A DNA stretch of 64,000 bases from Acidobacteriota bacterium (lineage in GTDB: Bacteria > Acidobacteriota > Thermoanaerobaculia > Multivoradales > JBCCEF01), in the NCBI GenBank assembly GCA_039030395.1, contig JBCCEF010000017.1, positions 44,805-108,804 on the forward strand, written 5' to 3'. The translations under genes were made by a program, and so were the position numbers. Each line of letters opens with the position of its first letter. The first letter of the stretch is position 1. The notes below the pieces were generated by a model. The model was not told the origin of the DNA. It ran no database searches and saw nothing but the letters and a program-made list of their open reading frames with translations. Below are positions 1 to 7,624 of the stretch, one piece after another.

Positions 1-770
1 TAGGGGTCGTGTGTTCTCGGGGCTGCCGCGCGGGGCGCTGGATTCGGCCGGTAGAAGAACGTCGGTCCCCAGACGGCGGTGCCGAGCTGCTGCGGCACGG
101 TCTGCACCACGGTGACCGGCGGCGGTGCGGCGCGGCGCGCGGTTTCCAAAACCTGACGCTGGACCTCGATCTCGGCGAGGCGGTGGAGGAGGCGTTCGCG
201 CCGGGCATCGGCGGCGCGCTGCTGGGCCTCCCGGGCTCGGCGCTCCGCTTCCTGTCGCGAAATCCACTCGCCGTTGGAGGAGACCAGCCCCCGGCGGCGG
301 TTGCGCTCGTCCGGCGTCACCCAGTCGCCATCTTCCGCCCGCACCATTCCCAACTCACTCAATATCGGCCTGAGCCCGGGCAAGTCGGGATCGTGGCGGC
401 TGGCGCGCACGGCGGCCCGGCGGACTCCCGGCGCGTATTCCTGGTCGCGCGCCCAGAGGGCCAGTTCCAGCCAGTCGGCGGCGCTGGCTTCGCGATGGCG
501 GAGGAGCGCCCGCTCGCGATCGCGGTAGTCCTGGAAACTGGCGCGGCCGTCTTCGATGCGCAGAATCTTGCTTTCGGGCAGCACGATCTCGCCGCCGTAG
601 GACAGGGCAATCGCCACTTCACCGCCACGCCGTTCGGCGACCACGTCTTCGAAGACGCGGCCGTTGGTGAGGTAGACGTCGTCAGCTTGAAGAGGGGTGC
701 AGATTGAAACGAAAACCAGGACCGCCGCCAGCAGCGAAATTGGGCTTGGGATGGGGCGGAAGCGAATCAT
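1..770 (-). CDS. Exported protein of unknown function (3' end beyond the window)
   Basis: Reading leftwards from an ATG at 770 there are 256 codons without a stop up to the window edge. The product starts with MIRFRPIPSPISLLAAVLVF, a basic N-terminus followed by a hydrophobic stretch and an Ala-Asp junction (LQADDVYL) typical of a signal peptide. After that come short beta-rich repeats (VYLTNGRVFEDVVAE, IVLPESKILRIEDG), a helical middle, and an Arg/Gln/Ala-rich coiled-coil-like segment. I do not recognise the family. The next codon at the edge begins TA, so the gene may end there or continue. An envelope or periplasmic location is inferred from the signal peptide only. Confidence 0.6.
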   Translation of the reverse strand, partial: MIRFRPIPSPISLLAAVLVFVSICTPLQADDVYLTNGRVFEDVVAERRGGEVAIALSYGGEIVLPESKILRIEDGRASFQDYRDRERALLRHREASAADWLELALWARDQEYAPGVRRAAVRASRHDPDLPGLRPILSELGMVRAEDGDWVTPDERNRRRGLVSSNGEWISRQEAERRAREAQQRAADARRERLLHRLAEIEVQRQVLETARRAAPPPVTVVQTVPQQLGTAVWGPTFFYRPNPAPRAAAPRTHDP

Positions 771-1005
771 TGATGAGCCTGCTGACCCAATTCTAGCACC
801 GCTCTCGGCGGCCCCGGTCTTGCGCTTCGACAGGGTCTAGAGCAAGGCCGGTGCCAGGTCCGCCGAGCGGTGGAAAATCGGCCGAAAGTCGGCGGCGGAG
901 ACCCCTATCGGGCGCCGTGTTGACCTGTCCGGAGGACGCCGCTGTCCTCCCTCTTGGACTCCCCCGTCGAGGGTGCAGGGAACGCCCGACTATCACCACG
1001 GGCTG

Positions 1006-2838
1006 CTAGGACGGGCTTTCCTTGGCCGCCTGGTCGCGCAGTTGTTCGGCGGCGTGGGAGCGCGGAGCGTGGGCGAGGATCTTCTGAATGCGCTCCAGGG
1101 CTTTCACGTTGTCGCCCAGGGCTTGGTAGAGGACGACCTCGGCGTAGAGCTTGTCGGCGAGGGCATCCACCCGCTCGGCGACGGGCTCCGTGCGGCTGCC
1201 TGCCGGGAAGCGGCGCAGGTACTCGGCCCCGTTGTCGATCTCGGTGAAATGGCCGGCGATTTCGTCGAGCCGCTGCGAGGCCAACGCCGCGAGGGCTTTG
1301 TCGTCGGTCTGCTGAACGAGCTGTTCAAGGGCCGAGAGCTGTTCGAGGTACGGTGTCAGATTCCGCAGACCGGCGGCTGCCCGCTGGCCTTCGGAACTTT
1401 CCGGCGCGGCCCTCCAGCTCTGGAGAAATCGCCCCACCGCCTCCGTCTGGTTGCCCAGCCGGCTGTGTGATTCGCCGAGGGCGAGGGCGGCCTTGGGAAC
1501 CTCCGGAGCGTCCGGGAAGTTGCTCAGGAAGCGCTCCAGGAACGCCGTTTCGAAGACGTCGCCGGCCAAAATGTCCCGTGCCTTCGGGTATAGGGCGCGA
1601 CGCTCGCGGTCGAGGGCGTCGCGCTCGGCCTGCATCGGAGGCAGGGCCGTGCTGCGGGGGGACAGCTCTGCCACCTCGTCGATCTGCTCGTGGTAGGCGG
1701 CGAGCAGGCGACCGTAGTCCCTTTCGATGTCGGCCCTTGCCAGCTCGGTGGCGCGCAGCTCGTGCAGGGTGTCGAAGCGAATCTTCTCGGCCGCCGGGCC
1801 GACCGGCCAGGCGGTGAGGGCTTCCAGGCGCAGCAACGGGATCAACGCCGGGTTGGCCTTGTCGGTGGTGGAATCCGACGGTGGTCGCCGCGCACCACCG
1901 GCTCTCGGCGTAGCGGCCGCCGGGGTGAGCTTTTCGATCTCGGCGACCAGGGCCGCCTGGGTGCGGCGGCGGAACTCCGCGGCATCGCTCGGCGGTTGCC
2001 GCTTGAGCAAGTCCTCCCGCGCGCCGGCGGCGCGCACCCGATCCGAGAAGAAGGGGTGCGTGTGCCAGTAGCCATATTTCTCGGCCTGCGGAATGCGCGA
2101 ACTCATGCGCTCCATCAGGGCGCGGGTGCCGTTCGGCGAATAGCCCGCGGCGGCGGCCCAGCGCTGGCCCTCTTCGTCGGACTGATCTTCGTGCTCGCGG
2201 CTGAAGCTGCGCAGCAGGAGTTCATTGACGATCAACCCCGCGGCGGCGGCTCCCTGGATGCGGTCGCCGGAGCCGTAGGGTTCCGGCGAGCGGTAGGGGC
2301 CGCTCGGCACCTCGCGGCTGCCGCTCTCCGACGCGCCCACCGCCACGCCGATCAGTAGGGCCGATGACAGCACCGACATGAGGGTGGCGCGGCGCTTCAT
2401 CTTCAAGTGGTGTTCGAACACCACGTGGCCGATTTCGTGGCCCATCAGGGCGGCCAGCATGTCGTCCGTCAGATCGAGGTCGAGCATCCCGCGGGTGACG
2501 AAGATGTGCCCCGCCGGCAGGGCAAAGGCGTTGGGCTCCGGCATGTCGACCAGATGAAAGGTCAGCGGGTAGCCCTCGTAGCCCGATTCCTGAGCTACCC
2601 GGTAGCCGATGTCCGCCACCCGCCGCAGGGCTTCCGGGTTGTCCCACTCGCCGTATTCCTCGAACACCTTGGAGGCGAATTCCAGGCTTTCCGCATAGAG
2701 CTTGGCATCGGCGATCTTTTGCGCTGCGGCCGGGGCCGGCACAAGGCCCGCCGAGAGCAGCCAGAGCGCTAGATGTGGAATGACGAAGGGTCGCCAGGGG
2801 GTGTGCTGACGGCGACGGCTGGGGGGAGGGCGATGCAT
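1006..2838 (-). CDS. M48-family zinc metallopeptidase with C-terminal tetratricopeptide-like region
   Basis: This 610-residue exported protein has an N-terminal hydrophobic segment ending in AAAQ around residue 40 (signal peptide). A peptidase domain follows, with the zinc motif HEIGH at residues 134-138 and a downstream acidic motif (REHEDQSDEEG) that should supply the third zinc ligand. The NAFALPAGHIFVTRGML segment just before the zinc motif is characteristic of the M48/BepA (YfgC) group, which handles periplasmic quality control of outer-membrane proteins. The C-terminal half is helical and TPR-like, with Ala-rich repeats, as in BepA. It is probably periplasmic. The family is clear; the BepA-like role is inferred from architecture. 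The stop codon lies in a CTGCTAG sequence. Confidence 0.85.
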   Translation of the reverse strand: MHRPPPSRRRQHTPWRPFVIPHLALWLLSAGLVPAPAAAQKIADAKLYAESLEFASKVFEEYGEWDNPEALRRVADIGYRVAQESGYEGYPLTFHLVDMPEPNAFALPAGHIFVTRGMLDLDLTDDMLAALMGHEIGHVVFEHHLKMKRRATLMSVLSSALLIGVAVGASESGSREVPSGPYRSPEPYGSGDRIQGAAAAGLIVNELLLRSFSREHEDQSDEEGQRWAAAAGYSPNGTRALMERMSSRIPQAEKYGYWHTHPFFSDRVRAAGAREDLLKRQPPSDAAEFRRRTQAALVAEIEKLTPAAATPRAGGARRPPSDSTTDKANPALIPLLRLEALTAWPVGPAAEKIRFDTLHELRATELARADIERDYGRLLAAYHEQIDEVAELSPRSTALPPMQAERDALDRERRALYPKARDILAGDVFETAFLERFLSNFPDAPEVPKAALALGESHSRLGNQTEAVGRFLQSWRAAPESSEGQRAAAGLRNLTPYLEQLSALEQLVQQTDDKALAALASQRLDEIAGHFTEIDNGAEYLRRFPAGSRTEPVAERVDALADKLYAEVVLYQALGDNVKALERIQKILAHAPRSHAAEQLRDQAAKESPS

Positions 2839-2901
2839 GGTCGAAAACCTCTTTCGGTCTCCGGTGCAGATTCTGTTCCGCTACGTGCCGGTGGATCCAG
2901 C

Positions 2902-3648
2902 TCAGGGCTCGCCGGGCGGCGGAATGGGCGGATTGGTGGCGTCGTTGTCGGTCCGTGGCCCCAGTCCGCGGGATTCCGTCGGCGGATCCGTGGCCGTCGG
3001 GGTGCCAGATCGGCGCAGGCGGGGCAGGAGAATGCCGCCGGAGATCACCATCCGAATGCCCTCTTCGACGGTGATCGGCAACTCAACGGCCTCCTGCCGC
3101 GGAACCAACAGCAGGAAACCGCTGGTGGGGTTCGGTGTGGTGGGCACGAACACCAGCAGCAGATCCTCCAGCCGGTCGTCGATCCGTCCCCAACGGGTGC
3201 CGCCGGTGACGAAAGCGATGGCGAAGAGATCTTTCTTCGGATACTCGATCAACACTACCCGCTTGAAGGACTCGGCCTTCTCGCGGGAGACCGCCTGCAG
3301 GATGCCTTTGGTCGAACCGTAGATGGTGCGGGCCACCGGGATGCGGAACAGGATGCGCTCGAAGAATCTCAGGATCCGCCGGCCGCCAACGTGGGTGGAG
3401 AGCCAGCCGAGGGCGAGGATCACCAGCAGGGTCAGGAGCAGCCCGACGCCGGGGACGTGGAGGTCCGGTTGATCGAAGGTACGCCGCAGCACCTGATCCA
3501 CCAGCGGCGCGAAGATGCCGTCCATGATCTGGAAAAGCTGGACCAGCACCCAGAGGGTGATGGCCACGGGCGCCAGAATGATCAAGCCAGCGATGAGAAT
3601 GCGCCGCAGACGGATTCGGAAGGGGCTCGGCGGCAGAGGACTTTTCAC
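2902..3648 (-). CDS. DUF502 family membrane protein
   Basis: The 248-residue product has two membrane segments near the N-terminus (about residues 15-40 and 65-90). These enclose a stretch ending in the family-type motif GRRILRFFERILFRIPVARTI. A soluble C-terminal part follows, with the conserved VVLIEYPKKDLFAIAFVTG. These are hallmarks of DUF502 (COG2928), whose function is not established. The tail is rich in Pro, Thr and Arg and looks disordered. The gene is divergent from the PHA-system gene at 3697, with 48 bases between starts, so the two probably share a promoter region. Confidence 0.85.
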   Translation of the reverse strand: MKSPLPPSPFRIRLRRILIAGLIILAPVAITLWVLVQLFQIMDGIFAPLVDQVLRRTFDQPDLHVPGVGLLLTLLVILALGWLSTHVGGRRILRFFERILFRIPVARTIYGSTKGILQAVSREKAESFKRVVLIEYPKKDLFAIAFVTGGTRWGRIDDRLEDLLLVFVPTTPNPTSGFLLLVPRQEAVELPITVEEGIRMVISGGILLPRLRRSGTPTATDPPTESRGLGPRTDNDATNPPIPPPGEP

Positions 3649-3696
3649 CGTTGCAGGCTATCAAGTAAACGCTTTCATTGTGGTATCTTCCGCCCC

Positions 3697-3975
3697 ATGA
3701 GTGAGCTGAAGATCGAGATCGCAACGCGCTTTGACTCGATGGCCGAGGCCCGCCCGGTGTTGGACAAGGCGCTCCACGAGCAATTCCCCGGCGGCATGCT
3801 GCAGCGTAGCTGGCAGGGAGAGGTGCTCCACCTGTCGGGACCCGGCGCCAAGGGCACCGTGGTGTTCGACGACGGCAAACTCGTCGGTTTGGCGGACTTG
3901 AAGGGGCCGGCGGCGATGATGCGGCCGGTGATCGAGAAGAAAATCCGCTCGGCCTTCGAATCCCTTACTACCTAG
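3697..3975 (+). CDS. Polyhydroxyalkanoic acid system family protein
   Basis: The 92-residue product resembles the small PHA granule-associated/PHA-system family (PHA_gran_rgn). It has an N-terminal beta-alpha unit (MSELKIEIATRFDSMAEAR), a Trp-containing central strand (LQRSWQGEVLHLSGPGAKG) and a C-terminal amphipathic helix (MMRPVIEKKIRSAFESL). Members are found with polyester or fatty-acyl metabolism genes, and an acyl-CoA gene block follows about 1 kb downstream. The ATG at 3697 is chosen because similarity starts there and the upstream frame continues antisense into the divergent DUF502 gene. The exact role is unknown. Confidence 0.7.
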   Translation: MSELKIEIATRFDSMAEARPVLDKALHEQFPGGMLQRSWQGEVLHLSGPGAKGTVVFDDGKLVGLADLKGPAAMMRPVIEKKIRSAFESLTT

Positions 3976-4126
3976 CCGGTCTGTTCCGCAGTCCACCGCA
4001 CCTTCCGGATTCGTTCTGTCCCCCTCCTGCCGCGACCTGCTGACGGGCCATGCCGCCCGCCGGCCGGAATCCCCCTGGACTTTCTATCGCCATGGCGCCG
4101 ACTGGCGCTGGTACTCCTGGCGAGCG

Positions 4127-4675
4127 ATGACGCAGCGCGTCGAAACGGCTGCCGAGCCGCTCTCCCAGGACAGCGGCGGGGAGGGTGAAGGGGCGGCTTC
4201 CGACGATCGTTTGTCTCCCGCTTCGGTGGCCCGGACGATCGCCCTCGACGGCGCGGGCCAGCCCCCGGCGCCGGCGGGCGGCGGGTCCCTCCTCGGCAGG
4301 GCCCTGGCAAGGGCCGTGGCTCTCGACCTGACGCCAGCGAAGGAAATTCGCGATGTCCTGGTGCTGGCCGATCCGCTGTCCGAAGAAACCAGCGCCGGTG
4401 GCCTCGCCTGGTCGCTGCTGAGCGGCGCGGCGCTGCTGCTGGAGCGGGATCCGGCGCTCTTTCTCCCGGCGGTCCTGTGGGCTCGGCCGACGGTGTTCTG
4501 GGGTCGCCGGGACCAGGTGGAGGCTCTGGAGGCGGCTCTGCCGGAGGGCTCGCGCCGGCCCGGCCGGCGCCATCCCTTGAGGCGCCTGCGGGCGATCGTG
4601 GCGGTGGGGCAGGGGCCGTGGAGGCAAGATCGCTGGCGGCAATTCGGCGTCTCCGTGGCCCGTCTGCCGAGCTGA
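4127..4675 (+). CDS. Fragment resembling the N-terminal part of AMP-dependent acyl-CoA ligases (start uncertain)
   Basis: The reading frame is open from about 3932 to 4675. Sequence that looks like an adenylate-forming enzyme begins upstream of the first ATG: HAARRPESPWTFYRHG and WRWYSWRAMTQRVETA (about 4040-4150). Later LLSGAALLLERDPALFLP and WARPTVFWGRRDQVEALEA recall the substrate-binding half of acyl-CoA ligases. No ATG, GTG or TTG in this frame precedes 4127 after the last upstream stop; only CTG codons do. The protein stops before the conserved AMP-binding and C-terminal motifs, so it is either a truncated relic or a reduced partner protein. It sits between the PHA-system gene and the thiolase, which fits an acyl-CoA theme. 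The assignment is tentative. Confidence 0.35.
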   Translation: MTQRVETAAEPLSQDSGGEGEGAASDDRLSPASVARTIALDGAGQPPAPAGGGSLLGRALARAVALDLTPAKEIRDVLVLADPLSEETSAGGLAWSLLSGAALLLERDPALFLPAVLWARPTVFWGRRDQVEALEAALPEGSRRPGRRHPLRRLRAIVAVGQGPWRQDRWRQFGVSVARLPS

Positions 4676-4762
4676 ACGGGGCGGTTCCACCCGCTCGAAT
4701 GCGGCCTCCGTCGACCGGCGCACCGGCTACGCCGCAGTGCGGTAAGATCGCCGCCACAAACA

Positions 4763-4940
4763 GCCTACGTTTCTCACCGGCAACCTACTGCGAGTCCGTA
4801 TGTCACTGAATCTGCTGCGTTGTTCACAGAACCTGCTCCTCGACGTACTACAAGTACGCCTTCGTCACAGAACCCGCGGATGCCTTGCATCTTCAGCACC
4901 CTACGGCCTCTCGCTACGGTCGCCGGTGAGAATTGCAGGC
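4763..4940. repeat. MITE-like element with about 31-bp imperfect terminal inverted repeats
   Basis: The left end (4763-4793) and the reverse complement of the right end (about 4910-4940) both read GCCT, four variable bases, TTCTCACCGGC, one purine, ACC, a few variable bases, then GCGAG. The 11-bp core TTCTCACCGGC is perfect on both sides (4771-4781 and 4922-4932). Inside are a palindrome CGTACT-ACA-AGTACG (4844-4858) and a flanking direct repeat TCACAGAACC (4824-4833 and 4865-4874). There is no coding frame inside. I see no clear target-site duplication. The right end is 1 bp from the thiolase ribosome-binding site, so the element sits in the 5' leader or promoter of that gene. Confidence 0.65.
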
Positions 4941-4958
4941 TAGGAGGTTAGAAGCCCC

Positions 4959-6398
4959 ATGGCAGAACCGATCACTACCCATCCCTCGCCCCTACCGTCG
5001 CCCAACGAAGCGACGGCGCTGGAAGAAATCACCGGCCGCGCCGACACGGTGTGGACCCACGGTCCCGACGCCGCGCCCAAGAAGCGGGCCACCAAGACCG
5101 ACAAGCTCAAGGGACCCGGCGGTCGGGTCGCCGTCGTCGCCGGCAGCCGCACGCCCTTCGTGCGCTCCGGCACCCTGTTCCAGAACATGGACGTGACGGA
5201 TCTGGCCGGGGTCGCCACGGCGGACCTGATCGCCAAAACGGCGATCGATCCGGAAGAGATCGAGCTGTCGGTCTTCGGGGTGGTGGTGCCGTCCCTCCAA
5301 GCGCCCAACCTGGGCCGCGAGGTGATCTTCCGCACCTCCTTGCCAATGCACGTCACGGGAACCACCGTCAGCCTGGCCTGCGCCTCGTCGAACCGCGCCA
5401 TCGCCTTCGGCGCCGAAGCGATCTTGAAGGGCGAGGCGGACGTCGTGCTGGCCGGCGGCGCCGAATCCCTGTCGAATGTGCCGATTCGGTTCTCCACGGA
5501 GGCGGCCCACCGCTTCATGGAGCTGTCGAAGGCCAAGTCGATGGGCGACCGGGCGGCGATTCTCGCCAAGCTGCGGCCAAAGGATTTGGCCCCCATTGCG
5601 CCGGCCATCGCCGAGTACACCACCGGGCTGTCGATGGGCCAGTCGGCGGAGAAGATGGCGAAGGAAAACGACATCTCCCGCCGCGCCCAGGACGAGATCG
5701 CCCTGATGTCGCACCAGCGGGCCGCCGCTGCCCAAGAAGACGGGCGCTTCGCCGAGCAGATCGCCGTCACTTTCCCGCCGCCGGAGTACTCCGAACCGGT
5801 GAGCGCCGACAACGGCATCCGCATCGACACCTCGATGGAGAAGCTGGCGGGTTTGCGGCCGGTGTTCGACAAGCGCTACGGCACCCTGACGGCGGGCAAC
5901 TCCAGCCCCCTGACGGACGGCGCCGCGGCGGTGCTGCTGATGTCCGAGAAGAAGGCCAAAGCGCTGGGCTACGAGCCGTTGGGTTACCTGCGGTCCTTCG
6001 CCTTCGCCGCCGTCGATCCGAGCGAGCAGCTCCTCCAGGGTCCGGCCTATGCGGCGCCGATGGCGCTGGACGCCGCCGGCGTCAAACTCTCGGACATGGA
6101 TCTGGTGGAGATGCACGAAGCCTTCGCGGCACAGATCCTCTCCAACCTGAAGGCTTTTGCCTCCAAGAAGTTCGCCGCTCACGAACTCGGCCGCAAGGCG
6201 CCGCTGGGAGAGGTGGACCTCGACCGCTTCAACGTCACCGGCGGGTCCATCTCCATCGGCCACCCCTTCGGCGCCACCGGCGCCCGGGTGACCATGCAGC
6301 TCCTCCACGAGCTGAAGCAGCGCGGTGAGAACCTCGGCCTGATGACCGTCTGCGCCGCCGGCGGCACCGGATTCGCGGCGGTGGTCGAACGCGAGTAG
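4959..6398 (+). CDS. fadI: Acetyl-CoA C-acyltransferase (thiolase), FadI-like
   Basis: This is a 479-residue thiolase that cleaves 3-ketoacyl-CoA with CoA in beta-oxidation, or runs in the biosynthetic direction. The nucleophilic cysteine is Cys141 in SLACASSNRA. The other catalytic motifs are MHEAFAA (His386), GHPFGATGAR (His435) and VCAAGGTG (Cys465). The first ~55 residues are a Pro/Thr/Lys-rich extension before the fold begins at GGRVAVVAGSRTPFVR, longer than usual for the family. The ATG at 4959 is supported by AGGAGG at 4942-4947. A CoA-transferase gene follows 17 bases downstream. Degradative versus biosynthetic thiolase cannot be settled here. Confidence 0.88.
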   Translation: MAEPITTHPSPLPSPNEATALEEITGRADTVWTHGPDAAPKKRATKTDKLKGPGGRVAVVAGSRTPFVRSGTLFQNMDVTDLAGVATADLIAKTAIDPEEIELSVFGVVVPSLQAPNLGREVIFRTSLPMHVTGTTVSLACASSNRAIAFGAEAILKGEADVVLAGGAESLSNVPIRFSTEAAHRFMELSKAKSMGDRAAILAKLRPKDLAPIAPAIAEYTTGLSMGQSAEKMAKENDISRRAQDEIALMSHQRAAAAQEDGRFAEQIAVTFPPPEYSEPVSADNGIRIDTSMEKLAGLRPVFDKRYGTLTAGNSSPLTDGAAAVLLMSEKKAKALGYEPLGYLRSFAFAAVDPSEQLLQGPAYAAPMALDAAGVKLSDMDLVEMHEAFAAQILSNLKAFASKKFAAHELGRKAPLGEVDLDRFNVTGGSISIGHPFGATGARVTMQLLHELKQRGENLGLMTVCAAGGTGFAAVVERE

Positions 6399-6415
6399 CC
6401 ACCTCCCGGAACTCG

Positions 6416-7612
6416 ATGACCGCATCGCCCCTCCGCGACCTGCGCGTCGTCGATCTCAGCCGGTTACTGCCGGGTCCCCTGACCTCCCGCCTGCTGGCGG
6501 ATCTGGGGGCGCGGGTGCTGAAGGTCGAAGAGCCGCGCCTGGGCGACCCGGTGCGGCTCGTTCCCCCCTTCGAAGGCGGCGAGGGTACCCTCGCCGGTCT
6601 CCTGCTGGCGGGGGTCGAGAGCATCGCCCTCGACTTGAAGAGTTCCGGCGCCCGGGAAGTCCTCGAACGCCTGCTCGACGAGGCGGACGTCCTGCTCGAC
6701 AACTTCCGCCCCGGCACCTTGACCCGGCTGGACCTCGCCCCGGAGCGGCTGCGGGAGCGCTTTCCGCGCCTCATCCACTGCTCGCTGACCGGATGGGGCG
6801 CGAGCGGCCCCTGGGCGGAACGGGCGGGACACGATCTCACCTACCAGGCGGCGGCCGGCGCCCTCGCTCCGACCTTGGCGCCACCGGTCCTGCCGACCGC
6901 CGACCTGCTCGGCGCCTGGGGCGCCGTGGCGGCGATCCTCGCCGCCCTCCACGAGCGCGACCGGAGCGGCGCCGGCGCCCGCCTCGATGCTTCGCTCTAT
7001 GACGCCGCCGTCCACGGCAATCTCCTGGCCTGGGCCGAGAACGCCGGCCGCCCTCGGGGTCTCGGCGAAGAACTGCCCCTCACCGGCGCCCTGGCCTGCT
7101 ACGGCGTCTATCGAACGCGCGACGATCGCTGGCTCGCCCTCGGTGCTCTGGAACGGCACTTTTGGAACCGCTTCTGCCGCGCCGTCGGCCGGGAAGAGTT
7201 GCGTGGCCGCCACCTGGAAGGGATGGGCGATGGCGATCTCCAGCGGGTAGTGGCCGAGATCTTCGGAGGGCGGGATCTGGCCGAATGGACCGCCCTCGCC
7301 GCGGCCGAAGACCTGCCGATCGAGGCCGTTCGCTCCGCCGCCGAGGCGGCGCGCCATCCGCAAGCGCAACACCAGGGGGTGCTGCACCAATCGGCCGCCG
7401 GCCGGCCGAGCCTGGCCTTTCCGGTGCGTTTCGACGGCTTTCGGCCGCGCGCCGCGGATCGGGTGCCCTCCCTCGGCGAGGACACTCGGCGTATCCTCGG
7501 CGAGCAGGGTGTAGAGATGTCGCTGCTGGAGCGGCGCTCCGCCGGCGTCGGTCGCCGCTTCAGCCTGCGGCGCCTGCTGCGCCGCTGGGCCGCCGGGCGG
7601 ATCAACTCGTAG
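6416..7612 (+). CDS. CaiB/BaiF family CoA-transferase or alpha-methylacyl-CoA racemase
   Basis: The 398-residue product opens with the family signature LRVVDLSRLLPGPLTSRLLADLGARVLKVE. The catalytic-aspartate motif GHDLTYQ follows (Asp140), after LIHCSLTGWGASGPWAE. These proteins are class III CoA-transferases, or racemases of 2-methylacyl-CoA, and act in the cytoplasm. Directly after a thiolase gene (17-base gap), a role in branched-chain or bile-type acyl-CoA breakdown is plausible. The sequence alone does not distinguish racemase from transferase. The C-terminal tail is Arg-rich. Confidence 0.85.
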   Translation: MTASPLRDLRVVDLSRLLPGPLTSRLLADLGARVLKVEEPRLGDPVRLVPPFEGGEGTLAGLLLAGVESIALDLKSSGAREVLERLLDEADVLLDNFRPGTLTRLDLAPERLRERFPRLIHCSLTGWGASGPWAERAGHDLTYQAAAGALAPTLAPPVLPTADLLGAWGAVAAILAALHERDRSGAGARLDASLYDAAVHGNLLAWAENAGRPRGLGEELPLTGALACYGVYRTRDDRWLALGALERHFWNRFCRAVGREELRGRHLEGMGDGDLQRVVAEIFGGRDLAEWTALAAAEDLPIEAVRSAAEAARHPQAQHQGVLHQSAAGRPSLAFPVRFDGFRPRAADRVPSLGEDTRRILGEQGVEMSLLERRSAGVGRRFSLRRLLRRWAAGRINS

Positions 7613-7624
7613 GAGGGGAGTGAG

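Noticed and set aside
771-1005. CTGCTAG at the M48 stop as a fourth copy of the structured repeat
   Set aside because: The flanking 235 bases share none of the linker or hairpin sequences, so only the stop-site similarity remains.
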